From the NCBI RefSeq assembly GCF_036077095.1, contig NZ_CP107960.1:4836001-4900000 (forward strand): 64,000 bases of DNA. Direction: 5' to 3'. This stretch comes from Streptomyces sp. NBC_00376 (lineage in GTDB: Bacteria; Actinomycetota; Actinomycetes; Streptomycetales; Streptomycetaceae). This document shows, piece after piece, positions 45,401-55,712 of this stretch (its first letter is position 1; each line of letters begins with the position of its first letter). The translations under genes and the position numbers were made by a program. Below the pieces are notes generated by a model. That model did not search any database, was not told where the DNA came from, and worked only from the letters and a program-made list of their open reading frames with translations.

Positions 45401-45422
45401 GGGGCCCGGTCTCCCGGGCCCC
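45401..45422. terminator. Hairpin between the anchored protein gene and disA
   Basis: A 9-bp perfect G/C stem (45401-45409 with 45414-45422) and a 4-nt loop lie between two convergent genes. It has no T tract. Confidence 0.6.
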
Positions 45423-45467
45423 GATCGTCCTGCGCCTGCCGCTGTGCCGGGTCTGCGCGTACCGGCT

Positions 45468-46592
45468 CTACACGTACCGTTCGAGGATCGACGACTCGGC
45501 CAGCCGGGACAGGCCCTCGCGCACGCTGCGCGCCCGCGCCTCACCGACGCCGTCCACCGTCTGGAGATCGTCCACGCTGGCGGCGAGCAGCTTCTGCAGA
45601 CCGCCGAAGTGCTCCACCAGCCGGTCGATGATCGCCCCGGGCAGCCGGGGAACCTTCGCCAGCAGTCGGAAGCCGCGCGGCGAGACCGCCGAATCCAGCG
45701 TCTCGGGCGAGCCGCTGTAGCCCAGGGCCCGCGCCACGACCGCGAGTTCGAGCAGCTCGGTGTGGGAGAGCGCGTCGAGCTCCGTCAGCGCCTCGGCGAC
45801 CGTGCGGGACCGCTTCGCGGTCGGCTCCGGCACATAGTCGCGCACGACCAGCTCGCGCTCCGGCTCGACGCCCGCGATCAACTCGTCGAGCTGGAGCGAG
45901 AGGAGCCGGCCGTCGGTTCCGAGCTCGACCACGTACTCCGCGATCTCGGTCGCGATCCGGCGGACCATCTCCAGCCGCTGCGCGACGGCCGTCACGTCCC
46001 GGACCGTCACCAGGTCCTCGATCTCCAGCGCGGAGAGCGTGCCCGCGACCTCGTCGAGCCGGAGCTTGTACCGCTCCAGGGTGGCGAGGGCCTGATTGGC
46101 GCGGGAGAGGATCGCGGCGGACTCCTCCAGGACCCGGCGCTCCCCGTCCACGTAGAGCGCGATCAGGCGCATCGACTGCGAAACCGAGACGACCGGGAAA
46201 TTGCACTGCTTGGAGACCCGGTCCGCCGTGCGGTGGCGGGTGCCGGTCTCCTCGGTGGGGATGGAGGCGTCCGGCACCAGCTGCACGCCGGCGCGCAGGA
46301 TCTTGGTCATGTCCTTGTCGAGGATCAGCGCGCCGTCGAGCTTGGCCAGCTCGCGCAGGCGCGTCGCGGTGAACTCCACGTCCAGCACGAATCCGCCGGT
46401 GCACATCGACTCGACGGTCTTGTCCATGCCGAGCACGATCAGTCCGCCGGTGTTGCCGCGGAGGATGCGCTCCAGTCCGTCCCGCAGCGCCATTCCGGGC
46501 GCCACGGCGCTCAGCGAGGCGCGCATGAGCGCCTCATTACCGGTGCCTTGGCCGGACTTTCCGGGCGATGCTGCCCGGTCGTTGGCTGCCAC
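45468..46592 (-). CDS. disA: DNA integrity scanning diadenylate cyclase DisA
   Basis: DisA makes cyclic di-AMP from two ATP and pauses on branched DNA. The 374-residue protein has the DAC domain with LDGALILD (DGA at 86-88) and TGTRHRTA (RHR at 119-121), a helical linker, and a C-terminal helix-hairpin-helix ([19 protein letters not shown]). GGAGGAG precedes the GTG at 46592. It follows radA by 80 bp in the same direction; the pair is conserved, and RadA is known to modulate DisA in other bacteria. c-di-AMP in streptomycetes controls osmotic balance and wall-lytic enzymes through protein and RNA receptors. Confidence 0.96.
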   Translation of the reverse strand: MAANDRAASPGKSGQGTGNEALMRASLSAVAPGMALRDGLERILRGNTGGLIVLGMDKTVESMCTGGFVLDVEFTATRLRELAKLDGALILDKDMTKILRAGVQLVPDASIPTEETGTRHRTADRVSKQCNFPVVSVSQSMRLIALYVDGERRVLEESAAILSRANQALATLERYKLRLDEVAGTLSALEIEDLVTVRDVTAVAQRLEMVRRIATEIAEYVVELGTDGRLLSLQLDELIAGVEPERELVVRDYVPEPTAKRSRTVAEALTELDALSHTELLELAVVARALGYSGSPETLDSAVSPRGFRLLAKVPRLPGAIIDRLVEHFGGLQKLLAASVDDLQTVDGVGEARARSVREGLSRLAESSILERYV

Positions 46593-46672
46593 TGCACTCC
46601 TCCGGTCACAGGTTTGCGGTGCCCTTACGTCCCTCGTACCGTTCGTACGGACGGGCGAGACCAGGGCAAAGT

Positions 46673-48085
46673 CTACCGGCGTGCGCTCTCCTCCTGGGGG
46701 GCCTGTGCGCGAGACCGGCGCGGGAGGACTCTCAGCGCGTCGCCCATGTTGGCGACTTCTGTGACCTTCATACCGGCCGGGACCTTGCCCGGGTCGGTCG
46801 GGACCAGCGCGTGCGTGAAGCCCAGCCGGTGCGCCTCGGCCAGCCTGCGCTGGACCCCGGTGACCCTTCTGACCTCGCCCGCGAGGCCCACCTCGCCGAT
46901 TGCCACCAGGTTCTTCGGCAGCGGGGTGTCGCTCGCGGCACTGGCCAGCGCCAGCGCGACCGCGAGGTCCGCGGCGGGCTCGGAGAGCTTCACACCGCCG
47001 ACCGTCGCGCTGTAGATGTCCCGCTTGCCCAGCGAGCTGATCCGGCCGCGCTGCTCCAGGACCGCGAGCATCATCGACACCCGGGACGTCTCCAGGCCGG
47101 AGGTGGTGCGCCGGGGCGAAGGGATCTGGGAATCGACCGTCAGCGCCTGCACTTCGGCGACGAGCGGCCGCTTGCCCTCCAGGGTGACGGTCAGACAGGT
47201 GCCGGGCACGGGCTCGTCGCGCCGGGTGAGGAACAGGCCGGAGGGGTCGGCGAGGCCGGTGATGCCCTCGTCGTGCAGCTCGAAGCAGCCCACCTCGTCG
47301 GTCGCGCCGTACCTGTTCTTGACGCCCCGTACGAGCCGCAGGCGGGCGTGGCGGTCGCCCTCGAAGGACAGCACCACGTCGACGAGGTGCTCCAGCAGCC
47401 GGGGCCCCGCGATCGCCCCCTCCTTGGTGACATGGCCGACCAGGAGCGTCGACATGCCGCGCTCCTTGGAGGCCCGGATGAGGGCCCCGGCGACCTCCCG
47501 GACCTGCGCCATGCCGCCCGGCGCCCCGTCGATCTCCGGCGAGGCGACGGTCTGCACGGAGTCGAGGATGAGGAGCGAGGGCTTGACGGCGTCGAGATGG
47601 CCGAGGACCGCGGACAGGTCGGTCTCGGCGGCCAGGTACAGATGGTCGTTGATCGCCCGGATCCGGTCGGCACGCAGCCGCACCTGGCTCGCGGACTCCT
47701 CGGCGGTGACGTAGAGCGTGCGGTGCTCGTCGCTCGCCGCCTTGGCGGCGACGTCCAGCAGCAGCGTCGACTTCCCGACGCCCGGCTCGCCCGCGACGAG
47801 CACCACGGCGCCCGGCACGAGACCGCCGCCGAGCACCCGGTCCAGCTCGCCGACGCCGGTGGACCGGGCGGTGGCCTGCCGGCTGTCGACCTGGCCGATG
47901 GGGAGCGCGGCGGTGCTGACCCGGCCGGCCGCGGTGGTCCGCACGGCGGGGGCGCCGCCGAACTCCTCGACCGTCCCCCACGCCTGGCATTCGGGGCAGC
48001 GGCCGAGCCACTTGGCGGTCGTCCAGCCGCATTCGGAGCAGCGGTAGGACGGCCGGTCCTTCGCGGTTTTCGTACGGGCAGCCAT
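46673..48085 (-). CDS. radA: DNA repair protein RadA (Sms)
   Basis: RadA is a RecA-like branch-migration helicase for recombination intermediates. The 470-residue protein has an N-terminal zinc finger (Cys16, Cys19, Cys30, Cys33 in CSECG...CPEC), Walker [10 protein letters not shown] (99-107), Walker B LLILDS, the RadA-specific KNRYG motif (256-260; canonical KNRFG) and a C-terminal Lon-protease-like domain ([14 protein letters not shown]). TACGGT ends six bases before the ATG at 48085; no ribosome site is seen, so it may be leaderless. It is divergent from the sigma-like gene and upstream of disA. Confidence 0.95.
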   Translation of the reverse strand: MAARTKTAKDRPSYRCSECGWTTAKWLGRCPECQAWGTVEEFGGAPAVRTTAAGRVSTAALPIGQVDSRQATARSTGVGELDRVLGGGLVPGAVVLVAGEPGVGKSTLLLDVAAKAASDEHRTLYVTAEESASQVRLRADRIRAINDHLYLAAETDLSAVLGHLDAVKPSLLILDSVQTVASPEIDGAPGGMAQVREVAGALIRASKERGMSTLLVGHVTKEGAIAGPRLLEHLVDVVLSFEGDRHARLRLVRGVKNRYGATDEVGCFELHDEGITGLADPSGLFLTRRDEPVPGTCLTVTLEGKRPLVAEVQALTVDSQIPSPRRTTSGLETSRVSMMLAVLEQRGRISSLGKRDIYSATVGGVKLSEPAADLAVALALASAASDTPLPKNLVAIGEVGLAGEVRRVTGVQRRLAEAHRLGFTHALVPTDPGKVPAGMKVTEVANMGDALRVLPRRSRAQAPQEESARR

Positions 48086-48221
48086 GGCGCAACCGTATAG
48101 GTGGGGTACGACAATGCCGCCCGGCGCGGTCCGGAGGCCGGCGCGCGCTCGCTCCCGGGGCGGGGTGGCTCCGGCGGAATGCCGCGGTACTTCCGGCGAA
48201 ATAGGTAATTCCTGTCCCCTT

Positions 48222-48251
48222 TTGAGGGATACGTTCACCCGTAAGGATTAA
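48222..48251 (+). promoter_or_regulatory. Candidate promoter of the sigma-BACON gene
   Basis: TTGAGG (48222-48227), an 18-base spacer and GATTAA (48246-48251) form a fair housekeeping-type promoter; a start near 48258 would give a short leader containing the ribosome site GGGGAG before the GTG at 48276. This part of the 190-bp gap is unusually AT-rich. Confidence 0.45.
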
Positions 48252-48275
48252 AAGTGCTGAAGGGGAGCGAAAGGT

Positions 48276-50183
48276 GTGCGCTGTGCTGCCTACGGTCGCA
48301 AGGTGACGAGCAGCGGTCTGGAGCCCCCCACGCACACCACCGGCGCACACCGGGCGCGACGCGGTGCGCCCCGCCTCCCGGCGCACCCTTCGCCGCGCCG
48401 CCCGCCCGCCCGGTACGAGCCGCATCTCGACGGCCTGTTCACCTACTGCCTCTCCGTGCTCTGCGACCACGACGCCGCCACCGAGGCGCTCGGCGGTGTG
48501 CTCGCGATCGCGGAACGGCAGGACGGCCGCTGCCCGGCGGGCGGGGAGGAACGTAAATCCTGGCTGTACGCGCTGGCCAGATGGATGTGTCTGCGCAAGC
48601 TCGCCGAGCAGAAACAGGGCCGCCAGGCGCACGGCCACAAGGCGGGGAATCAGCCGCGCAGGCTCTCCTCGAAGCAGGAGACGAAGCGGGCCGGCGGCCC
48701 TCCGGGCAAGCAGCCGTCGGGCGGATCGGTGCCCCAGGGGGCGCGCGCCGGACGCCGCCCGCCCCCGGCCGTCGCCGCGAAGGCTCCGGCCACCGCCGCG
48801 TTCACGCCGGGCGGCGCCCCCGCAGGCCCCGCCCGCACCCCCGAGACCGAGACCGAGGCCGCCGCCGAGGCGCACCGCCGCGAACTCGCCCAGCTGGCCT
48901 GGCCCGAGGCCGCGGGCACCACCCCCGAGCAGCGCGAGGCGCTCGAACTCGCGGTGCGCCACCACCTCCCCCCACGCGCCGTCGCCTCCGTCCTGGGTCT
49001 CGAACCGGCGACCGCCCGCGAGCTGCTGGCCGCCGCCGCCTGCGAGGTGGAGCGCACCCGCGCCGCCCTCGCCGTCGTCGAGACCGGCAACTGCCCCACC
49101 GTCGCCCGGCTCACCGGCGAACACCGCGTCCTGCTCTCCGCCGCCCTGCGCCGCGAACTCGTCCGCCACGTCGACGACTGCCCCCGCTGCCGCAGGGCCG
49201 CCGAACGGGCCGGCGCGAAGGGCCCCTGGCCCGGCGCCGCGGTCACCGCGGCCGCCGCGCTGCCGGTCGTCGAGGCGCCCCGGCCATCGGCGTACGTCGC
49301 GATGGTCCACGCCCAGCGCAACCGCTCCAACGGCCCGCGCTTCGACCGGACGGGCTTCCCCATGGACCCGAAGGACCACGCCGCGCGCCGCGACCGGCTG
49401 CGGGCCAGGGTCGTGACGACGACGGTGGTGGCGACGGTCGTCGCCGCCCCCGTGATCGCGCTCTGGACCGCCTACCGGGGCGCGCCGCAGACCGGCGAGG
49501 GCCACGAGGGCTCGTCGGTCACCGCCACCGAGAGCGATGCCCGGCCGGAGCTCGACGGCACCGCGGACGGCCACTACGAGAACGCGGGCAATGCCCGCCC
49601 CCAGCCCGGTGCCCGCTTCGCCGACGGCCGCGCCCCGGACGTCTCGGCGGAGGTGATCAGCGCGGGTCCGGGCCGGGACGGCGCCGGCGGGCTCACCGTC
49701 GAGGCCCGCTCGTCCGGCGGCACCACCCTGATCCGGCTGACCGCGTCGGGCGGCGCGCCGGTCGCCTGGTCGGCCCGCCCGGACGCGTCCTGGGTGCGGC
49801 TGAGCCGCTACTCGGGCACCCTCGCCGCGGGCGAGAGCATCACGCTCCACGTCCTGGTGGACCACCGGCGGGAACCGGCCGGCCCGTGGAGCGTGCGCAT
49901 CGCCCTCGCCCCGTCGGGCTCCGTGGTGGTGATCCGGGGGCGCGGAGTACCGCCGCTCACGCCCGGCGGCCCGGGACGCCCGGTCCCCGCCGATCCGCCC
50001 GCCACCACCGGACCGTCGGCTCCGCCCACGTCCTCGCCGGATCCCAAGCCGTCGACCGACCCGAGCGACCCCACGCCCACCCCGACGGACCCGGGCCCGA
50101 CCGACCCGTCACCGGACCCGACGGCCGGCACGGACCCGACGCCCACCGACGGGCCGGGACCGAGCACGACCCCGACGGGCTGA
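48276..50183 (+). CDS. Fused sigma-like / zinc anti-sigma-like / transmembrane / BACON-like protein
   Basis: A 635-residue protein with an unusual order of parts. Residues 53-113 resemble ECF sigma region 2 ([35 protein letters not shown]). Residues 203-268 resemble region 4 ([37 protein letters not shown]). Residues 273-308 contain the zinc anti-sigma pattern H-x3-C-x2-C (His298, Cys302, Cys305) with Cys273. One membrane segment is at 379-398, then an extracytoplasmic BACON-like beta domain (about 480-557, [17 protein letters not shown]) and a Pro/Thr/Asp tail. So sigma-like and anti-sigma-like units seem joined and tied to the membrane. GTG 48276 has GGGAG upstream. Whether it still binds RNA polymerase is unknown. 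Confidence 0.82.
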   Translation: MRCAAYGRKVTSSGLEPPTHTTGAHRARRGAPRLPAHPSPRRPPARYEPHLDGLFTYCLSVLCDHDAATEALGGVLAIAERQDGRCPAGGEERKSWLYALARWMCLRKLAEQKQGRQAHGHKAGNQPRRLSSKQETKRAGGPPGKQPSGGSVPQGARAGRRPPPAVAAKAPATAAFTPGGAPAGPARTPETETEAAAEAHRRELAQLAWPEAAGTTPEQREALELAVRHHLPPRAVASVLGLEPATARELLAAAACEVERTRAALAVVETGNCPTVARLTGEHRVLLSAALRRELVRHVDDCPRCRRAAERAGAKGPWPGAAVTAAAALPVVEAPRPSAYVAMVHAQRNRSNGPRFDRTGFPMDPKDHAARRDRLRARVVTTTVVATVVAAPVIALWTAYRGAPQTGEGHEGSSVTATESDARPELDGTADGHYENAGNARPQPGARFADGRAPDVSAEVISAGPGRDGAGGLTVEARSSGGTTLIRLTASGGAPVAWSARPDASWVRLSRYSGTLAAGESITLHVLVDHRREPAGPWSVRIALAPSGSVVVIRGRGVPPLTPGGPGRPVPADPPATTGPSAPPTSSPDPKPSTDPSDPTPTPTDPGPTDPSPDPTAGTDPTPTDGPGPSTTPTG

Positions 50184-50254
50184 GGGGCAGGCCGACCCGA
50201 CGGGCCGATCCGACGGGCCGAGGGGCGGACCGGCCGGGGCCCACCCCCGGACGG

Positions 50255-51115
50255 TCACGCCGGATCGGCCGGAGGGACCGGATCCGCGGGGTGCGGTGCC
50301 ATCGGCAGCAGCGCGGACAGCCGCTCCTCGCACAGTTCGACGAGCCGCTCGTACGCCTTCTCGCCCATCATCTCGGTGAGCTCGGGCCGGTACGAGACAT
50401 ACACCGGCTCCCCGGCCCCGTGCGCCGAGGTCGCCGAGGTGCACCACCAGTGCAGATCGTGGCCGCCGGGACCCCAGCCCCTGCGGTCGTACTCGCCGAT
50501 CGACACCTGGAGCACCCGGGTGTCGTCGGGCCGGTCGATCCAGTCGTAAGTGCGCCGGATGGGCAGCTGCCAGCAGACGTCCGGCTTGGTCTCCAGGGGC
50601 TCCTTGCCCTCCCGCAGCGCCAGGATGTGCAGGGCACAGCCCGCACCCGCCGCGAATCCGGGCCGGTTCTGGAAGATGCACGAACCTTTCCAGCGCCGGG
50701 TCTGGCGTTCCCCGTCGTCGTCGAGCTGGACCCAGCCCGTCTCCGTACCGACGTCGTGGAACTGCCACAGCTCGGGGGTCAGCCGCTCCACGTGGCCCGC
50801 CACCCGCTTCTCGTCGTCCTCGTCCGAGAAGTGCGCGCCCAGCGTGCAGCACCCGTCGTCCGCGCGGCCCGCCTGGATGCCCTGGCAGCCGCTGCCGAAG
50901 ATGCACGTCCACCTGGAGGTCAGCCAGGTCAGGTCGCAGCGGAAGATCTGTTCGTCGTCCCCCGGGTCCGGAAACTCGACCCAGGCACGCGCGAAGTCGA
51001 TCCCCGTCTCGTCCTCGGACCGGACCGGTCCGTTCACTTCCTGTTGCTGCGCCTCCTGCTTGGTTCTCTGCTTCTTCGTGTTTTTGCCCGGCTTCGCCTT
51101 TTTCGTCTTTGGCAC
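50255..51115 (-). CDS. Cysteine-rich protein of unknown function
   Basis: The 286-residue soluble protein has a very basic start ([18 protein letters not shown]) and then about nine cysteines in clusters: [47 protein letters not shown] and DVCWQLPI. The pattern of separated CxxxC and CC pairs suggests metal or Fe-S binding, a little like YkgJ-type zinc/iron-chelating proteins, but I cannot assign a family. The GTG at 51115 is six bases after TACTCT (minus strand), consistent with a leaderless gene; an ATG at 51157 would add 14 residues and overlap the divergent ppx start. Function unknown. Confidence 0.75.
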   Translation of the reverse strand: MPKTKKAKPGKNTKKQRTKQEAQQQEVNGPVRSEDETGIDFARAWVEFPDPGDDEQIFRCDLTWLTSRWTCIFGSGCQGIQAGRADDGCCTLGAHFSDEDDEKRVAGHVERLTPELWQFHDVGTETGWVQLDDDGERQTRRWKGSCIFQNRPGFAAGAGCALHILALREGKEPLETKPDVCWQLPIRRTYDWIDRPDDTRVLQVSIGEYDRRGWGPGGHDLHWWCTSATSAHGAGEPVYVSYRPELTEMMGEKAYERLVELCEERLSALLPMAPHPADPVPPADPA

Positions 51116-51155
51116 GCGCCAAGAGTAAGTCTGTCGTCCCGGTAGCGTTCCTGCC

Positions 51156-52109
51156 ATGAGACTCGGAGTCCTCGACGTGGGTTCGAACACGGTGCATCTG
51201 CTGGTGGTGGACGCGCACCCCGGCGCACGCCCGTTGCCCGCGCACTCGCACAAGGCGGAGCTGCGCCTGGCCGAACTGCTCGACGAGGACGGGGCGATCG
51301 GCCCCGAAGGTGTGGACCGGCTCGTGGCGACCGTCTCCGACGCGCTCCAGGCCGCCGAGGACAAGGGGTGCGAGGACGTCCTGCCGTTCGCCACGTCCGC
51401 GGTGCGGGAGGCGAGCAACGCCGATCAGGTGCTGGCCCGGGTGCGCGAGGAGACCGGCGTCGACCTCGCCGTCCTCAGCGGCGCTGAGGAGGCCCGGCTC
51501 ACCTTCCTCGCCGCGCGCCGCTGGTACGGCTGGTCGGCCGGGCGGCTGCTGGTCCTGGACATCGGGGGCGGCTCGCTTGAGATCGCGTACGGCATCGACG
51601 AGGAGCCGGACGCCGCGGTCTCGCTGCCGCTCGGGGCCGGACGGCTCACCGCCGGGTGGCTGCCGGGCGATCCCCCGGACCCGGCGGAGGTGAAGGCGCT
51701 GCGCCGCCATGTCCGGGCCAGGATCGCCCGGAGCGTCGGGGAGTTCACCCGCCTCGGCCGCCCGGACCATGTCGTGGCCACGTCCAAGACCTTCAAGCAG
51801 CTCGCCAGAATCGCCGGCGCCGCACGCTCCACCGAGGGCCTGTACGTGCAGCGCGCCCTCACCCGTAAATCGCTGGAGGAGTGGGTGCCGAAGCTGGCGG
51901 CGATGACGGCCGAGCAGCGCGGCGGCCTGCCCGGCGTCTCCGAGGGCCGGGCCGCGCAGCTGCTCGCCGGGGCGCTGGTCGCGGAGGGCGCCATGGACCT
52001 GTTCGGGGTCGAGGAGCTGGAGATCTGCCCCTGGGCGCTGCGCGAGGGCGTCATCCTGCGCCGCCTGGACCACCTGCCGACGGAGGAGCCGGACGCGCTG
52101 GGCGGCTGA
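51156..52109 (+). CDS. Ppx/GppA-family phosphatase
   Basis: The 317-residue protein is an exopolyphosphatase/pppGpp-phosphatase of the ASKHA fold: [14 protein letters not shown] at the N terminus, [11 protein letters not shown], the second phosphate loop [13 protein letters not shown] and [14 protein letters not shown]. At about 310 residues it is the short form (domains I and II) without the C-terminal HD-like domain. It hydrolyses polyphosphate or converts pppGpp to ppGpp; the short actinobacterial types differ in activity and the choice cannot be made here. TAGCGT ends seven bases before the ATG, so it may be leaderless. Divergent from the cysteine-rich gene. Confidence 0.9.
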   Translation: MRLGVLDVGSNTVHLLVVDAHPGARPLPAHSHKAELRLAELLDEDGAIGPEGVDRLVATVSDALQAAEDKGCEDVLPFATSAVREASNADQVLARVREETGVDLAVLSGAEEARLTFLAARRWYGWSAGRLLVLDIGGGSLEIAYGIDEEPDAAVSLPLGAGRLTAGWLPGDPPDPAEVKALRRHVRARIARSVGEFTRLGRPDHVVATSKTFKQLARIAGAARSTEGLYVQRALTRKSLEEWVPKLAAMTAEQRGGLPGVSEGRAAQLLAGALVAEGAMDLFGVEELEICPWALREGVILRRLDHLPTEEPDALGG

Positions 52110-52215
52110 GCGCGCCGGGCCGGGCGTCGCCGGGCGGCCGGAAACCCGCCATGGCACTGCTCACTTTCCGCCGGGACCTCTCGGCGGGGCGTACCACTGC
52201 CCGTACGCTGTCCCA

Positions 52216-53043
52216 GTGGCAGAACCAGTGGTGCGCATCCCGGATGCGAAGGTCGCCCTGTCGACGGCTTCCGTCTACCCGGAGTCGACGGCGACGGCCT
52301 TCGAGATCGCCGCGCGCCTCGGTTACGACGGTGTCGAGGTCATGGTGTGGACCGACCCCGTCAGCCAGGACATCGAGGCCCTGCGGCGGCTCTCCGACTA
52401 CCATCAGGTGCCGATCCTCGCCGTCCACGCGCCCTGTCTGCTGATCACCCAGCGCGTCTGGTCCACCGATCCGTGGGTGAAGCTCCAGCGGGCCCGCGCC
52501 GCGGCGGAGAAGCTCGGGGCGACGACCGTGGTCGTCCATCCGCCGTTCCGTTGGCAGCGCAATTACGCGCGTGACTTCGTCACCGGGATCTGGCGCATGG
52601 CGGACGAGACCGATGTGCGGTTCGCCGTGGAGAACATGTACCCCTGGCGGTACCGGGACCGCGAGATGCTCGCGTACGCCCCCGACTGGGACGTCACCAA
52701 CGACGACTACCGCCACTTCACCGTGGACCTCTCGCACACCGCGACGGCCCGCACGGACGGCATGGCGATGGTCGACCGGATGGGCGACCGGCTCGCCCAC
52801 ATCCACCTCGCCGACGGCAAGGGCTCCAACAAGGACGAGCACCTGGTGCCCGGCCGCGGCGACCAGCCCTGTGCCGAACTCCTGGAGCACCTGGCCCGCA
52901 CCGGCTTCGACGGTCATGTCGTCATCGAGGTCAACACCCGCCGTGCCATGTCCACCGCCGAACGCGAGGCCGATCTGGCGGAGGCGCTGGCCTTCACCCG
53001 GCTCCACCTGGCGTCGTCCCCGACCCGGGCACCGCGCCCATGA
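52216..53043 (+). CDS. Xylose isomerase-like TIM-barrel sugar isomerase/epimerase
   Basis: The 275-residue protein belongs to the AP-endonuclease-2/xylose-isomerase-like barrel family. Metal-binding residues are visible in [35 protein letters not shown] and HVVIEVNT. Members act as sugar isomerases, epimerases or phosphodiesterases with Zn or Mn; the substrate is unknown. The GTG at 52216 is six bases after TACGCT, consistent with a leaderless transcript. The stop overlaps the following TetR gene by four bases (ATGA), so the two are coupled; the regulator may respond to the enzyme's substrate. Confidence 0.86.
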   Translation: MAEPVVRIPDAKVALSTASVYPESTATAFEIAARLGYDGVEVMVWTDPVSQDIEALRRLSDYHQVPILAVHAPCLLITQRVWSTDPWVKLQRARAAAEKLGATTVVVHPPFRWQRNYARDFVTGIWRMADETDVRFAVENMYPWRYRDREMLAYAPDWDVTNDDYRHFTVDLSHTATARTDGMAMVDRMGDRLAHIHLADGKGSNKDEHLVPGRGDQPCAELLEHLARTGFDGHVVIEVNTRRAMSTAEREADLAEALAFTRLHLASSPTRAPRP

Positions 53044-53678
53044 CAGGCGACGGCCCCGCTGGCTCCACCGGCCCCACACCCCCCAAGCGCCGCGGCCGCC
53101 CCTCCCGTACCGCCGAGACCACCGGCCCCGACGCGCGCACCCGCATCCTGGAGGCGGCCCGCAACGAATTCGCGGAGCGCGGCTACGACAAGACGTCGGT
53201 CCGGGGCATCGCCAAGGCGGCGGGCGTCGACTCCGCCCTGGTCCACCACTACTTCGGTACGAAGGAAGAGGTCTTCGCGGCCGCCATCGAGCTGTCCTTC
53301 GAGCCGGCCCTGGTGATCCCGGCCGTCCTCGGCGACGGCACGGACGGGCTGGGGGAGCGGCTGGCCCGCTACTTCATCGCCGTGTGGGAGAACCCGGCGT
53401 CCAGGGCCCCGCTGCTGGCCGTCATGCGATCCGCCCTCACCCACGAGGCGGCCGCGAAGGTCCTGCGGGGCTTCGTGCTGCGCCGGCTCCTGGAACGGAT
53501 CGCGGAGGCACTGGACGTACCGGACGCCACGTTCCGCGCGGAGCTGGCGGCCTCGCAGATGCTCGGGATCGTGATGCTCCGCTATGTGATCCGGGCGGAA
53601 CCGCTGGCTTCGGCGGACCCCGAGGAGATCATCGCGATGGTCGCCCCGACGCTCCAGCGCTATCTGACGGAGTCCTGA
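53040..53678 (+). CDS. TetR-family regulator
   Basis: A 212-residue protein with a basic start (KRRGRPSRT), a TetR helix-turn-helix at about 32-80 ([51 protein letters not shown]) and a helical ligand domain that resembles TetR_C 17 type. It is translationally coupled to the isomerase gene and lies 124 bp before ilvD. A perfect 13-bp palindrome (53728-53740) upstream of ilvD is a candidate binding site. Ligand unknown. Confidence 0.93.
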   Translation: MTGDGPAGSTGPTPPKRRGRPSRTAETTGPDARTRILEAARNEFAERGYDKTSVRGIAKAAGVDSALVHHYFGTKEEVFAAAIELSFEPALVIPAVLGDGTDGLGERLARYFIAVWENPASRAPLLAVMRSALTHEAAAKVLRGFVLRRLLERIAEALDVPDATFRAELAASQMLGIVMLRYVIRAEPLASADPEEIIAMVAPTLQRYLTES

Positions 53679-53727
53679 ACCCGCACGGGCACCCCGCCCA
53701 TCCACCGAGCACTTCGTCCCGCATTTC

Positions 53728-53740
53728 GGACACTGTGTCC
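53728..53740. promoter_or_regulatory. Palindrome GGACACTGTGTCC upstream of ilvD
   Basis: A perfect 6+1+6 palindrome lies 62 bp before the ilvD start and 49 bp after the tetR stop. Its size suits a dimeric repressor. It could serve the neighbouring TetR protein or a branched-chain amino-acid regulator. Confidence 0.5.
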
Positions 53741-53802
53741 AGATCTTGGAGCCGGAGGCGTACGCTCGGAGGCAGTCTTAAACGTCGAAGGAGCGAGAGA
53801 CG

Positions 53803-55653
53803 ATGCCCCAGCTGAGGTCCCGCACTGTCACCCACGGCCGCAACATGGCGGGCGCCCGCGCCCTTATGCGGGCCTCGGGCGTAGCGAGCGAGGACATCGG
53901 CAAGCCGATCATCGCGGTCGCCAACTCCTTCACCGAGTTCGTCCCCGGCCACACCCACCTGGCCCCGGTCGGCCGGATCGTCTCCGACGCCATCAAGGCC
54001 GCGGGCGCCGTGCCGCGCGAGTTCAACACCATCGCCGTCGACGACGGCATCGCGATGGGCCACGGCGGGATGCTCTACAGCCTCCCCTCCCGCGACCTGA
54101 TCGCCGACTCCGTCGAGTACATGGTCGAGGCGCACTGCGCGGACGCGCTGATCTGCATCTCCAACTGCGACAAGATCACCCCCGGCATGCTGATGGCCGC
54201 GATGCGCCTCAACATCCCGACGGTCTTCGTCTCCGGCGGCCCGATGGAGGCGGGCAAGGCCACCCTGGTCGACGGCACGGTCCGCAAGCTCGACCTGGTC
54301 AACGCGATCAGTGACGCCGTCGACGAGAGCATCTCGGACGAGGACATCCTCCGTATCGAGGAGAACGCCTGTCCCACCTGCGGCAGCTGTTCCGGCATGT
54401 TCACCGCCAACTCGATGAACTGCCTGACCGAGGCCCTCGGCCTCTCCCTCCCCGGCAACGGCTCCGTCCTCGCCACGCACACCGCCCGCAAGGCGCTGTA
54501 CGAGGAGGCCGGCCGCACGGTCGTCGAGATCACCAGGCGCTACTACGAGCAGGACGACGCGACGGTCCTGCCCCGCTCCATCGGCACCCGCGCCGCGTTC
54601 GACAACGCGATGGCGCTGGACATCGCGATGGGCGGCTCCACCAACACGATCCTGCACCTGCTCGCCGCGGCGCAGGAGGCCGAGCTGTCCTACGACCTCG
54701 CCGACATCGACGCGGTCTCGCGCCGCGTCCCCTGCCTGTCGAAGGTCGCCCCCAACGTGGCCCCCGGCGGCACGTACTACATGGAGGACGTCCACCGGGC
54801 CGGCGGCATCCCCGCCCTCCTCGGCGAGCTGCACCGCGCCGGCCTGCTCGACGAGGACGTGCACTCGGTCCACTCCGACTCCCTCGCCCAGTGGCTGAAG
54901 GACTGGGACATCCGCGGCGGCTCCCCGTCCCCGGAGGCCGTCGAGCTCTGGCACGCGGCCCCCGGATGCGTCCGTTCCGCGACGGCCTTCTCGCAGTCGG
55001 AGCGCTGGGAGACCCTCGACCTGGACGCGGCCGGCGGCTGCATCCGCGACCTGGCGCACGCCTACTCCAAGGACGGCGGTCTCGCGGTCCTCAAGGGGAA
55101 CCTCGCCGAGGACGGCTGTGTCGTGAAGACGGCGGGCGTCGACGAGTCGATCTGGACCTTCGAGGGCCCGGCGGTCGTCTGCGAGTCGCAGGACGAGGCC
55201 GTCGACAAGATCCTCCGCAAGGAGATCAAGGAGGGCGACGTCGTCGTCATCCGTTACGAGGGTCCGCGCGGCGGCCCCGGCATGCAGGAGATGCTCTACC
55301 CGACCTCCTTCCTCAAGGGCCGCGGCCTCGGCAAGAGCTGCGCCCTGGTGACCGACGGCCGCTTCTCCGGCGGTACGTCGGGCCTGTCCATCGGCCACGC
55401 GTCGCCGGAGGCCGCGTCGGGCGGCACGATCGCGCTGGTCGAGGACGGTGACCGGATCAGGATCGACATCCCGAACCGTTCGATCGAGCTCCTCGTCCCC
55501 GAGGCCGAGCTGGCCACCCGCCGCGAGGCGCTGAACGGCGTGTACGCGCCGAAGAACCGCGAGCGCAAGGTCTCGGCCGCGCTGCGCGCCTACGCGGCGA
55601 TGGCGACGAGCGCCGACCGGGGCGCGGTGCGCGACGTGTCCAAGCTGGGCTGA
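53803..55653 (+). CDS. ilvD: Dihydroxy-acid dehydratase
   Basis: IlvD dehydrates 2,3-dihydroxy-isovalerate and 2,3-dihydroxy-3-methylvalerate in valine, leucine and isoleucine synthesis. The 616-residue protein has the normal length. The Fe-S cysteines are visible in [11 protein letters not shown] and [19 protein letters not shown], and the family blocks [28 protein letters not shown] and [22 protein letters not shown] are present. AAGGAG precedes the ATG at 53803. It is a single-gene unit with a hairpin terminator shared with the convergent kinase gene. Confidence 0.97.
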   Translation: MPQLRSRTVTHGRNMAGARALMRASGVASEDIGKPIIAVANSFTEFVPGHTHLAPVGRIVSDAIKAAGAVPREFNTIAVDDGIAMGHGGMLYSLPSRDLIADSVEYMVEAHCADALICISNCDKITPGMLMAAMRLNIPTVFVSGGPMEAGKATLVDGTVRKLDLVNAISDAVDESISDEDILRIEENACPTCGSCSGMFTANSMNCLTEALGLSLPGNGSVLATHTARKALYEEAGRTVVEITRRYYEQDDATVLPRSIGTRAAFDNAMALDIAMGGSTNTILHLLAAAQEAELSYDLADIDAVSRRVPCLSKVAPNVAPGGTYYMEDVHRAGGIPALLGELHRAGLLDEDVHSVHSDSLAQWLKDWDIRGGSPSPEAVELWHAAPGCVRSATAFSQSERWETLDLDAAGGCIRDLAHAYSKDGGLAVLKGNLAEDGCVVKTAGVDESIWTFEGPAVVCESQDEAVDKILRKEIKEGDVVVIRYEGPRGGPGMQEMLYPTSFLKGRGLGKSCALVTDGRFSGGTSGLSIGHASPEAASGGTIALVEDGDRIRIDIPNRSIELLVPEAELATRREALNGVYAPKNRERKVSAALRAYAAMATSADRGAVRDVSKLG

Positions 55654-55678
55654 CCGGCCCGCCGGCCGACGGACCACC

Positions 55679-55712
55679 GGACCCCGCCCGCTCTCACCAG
55701 CGGGCGGGGTCC
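55679..55712. terminator. Bidirectional terminator between ilvD and the kinase gene
   Basis: A 14-bp perfect stem (55679-55692 with 55699-55712) and a 6-nt loop. The stop codon of the leftward kinase gene (55694-55696) lies in the loop, so the right arm is translated as the last kinase codons. Confidence 0.78.

Noticed and set aside
45468..49865. A single minus-strand open frame of 1465 codons covering disA, radA and part of the sigma-BACON gene.
   Set aside because: Only its C-terminal 374 codons are real (disA). The rest is a GC-driven shadow of radA in another frame and the antisense of the gene at 48276-50183.
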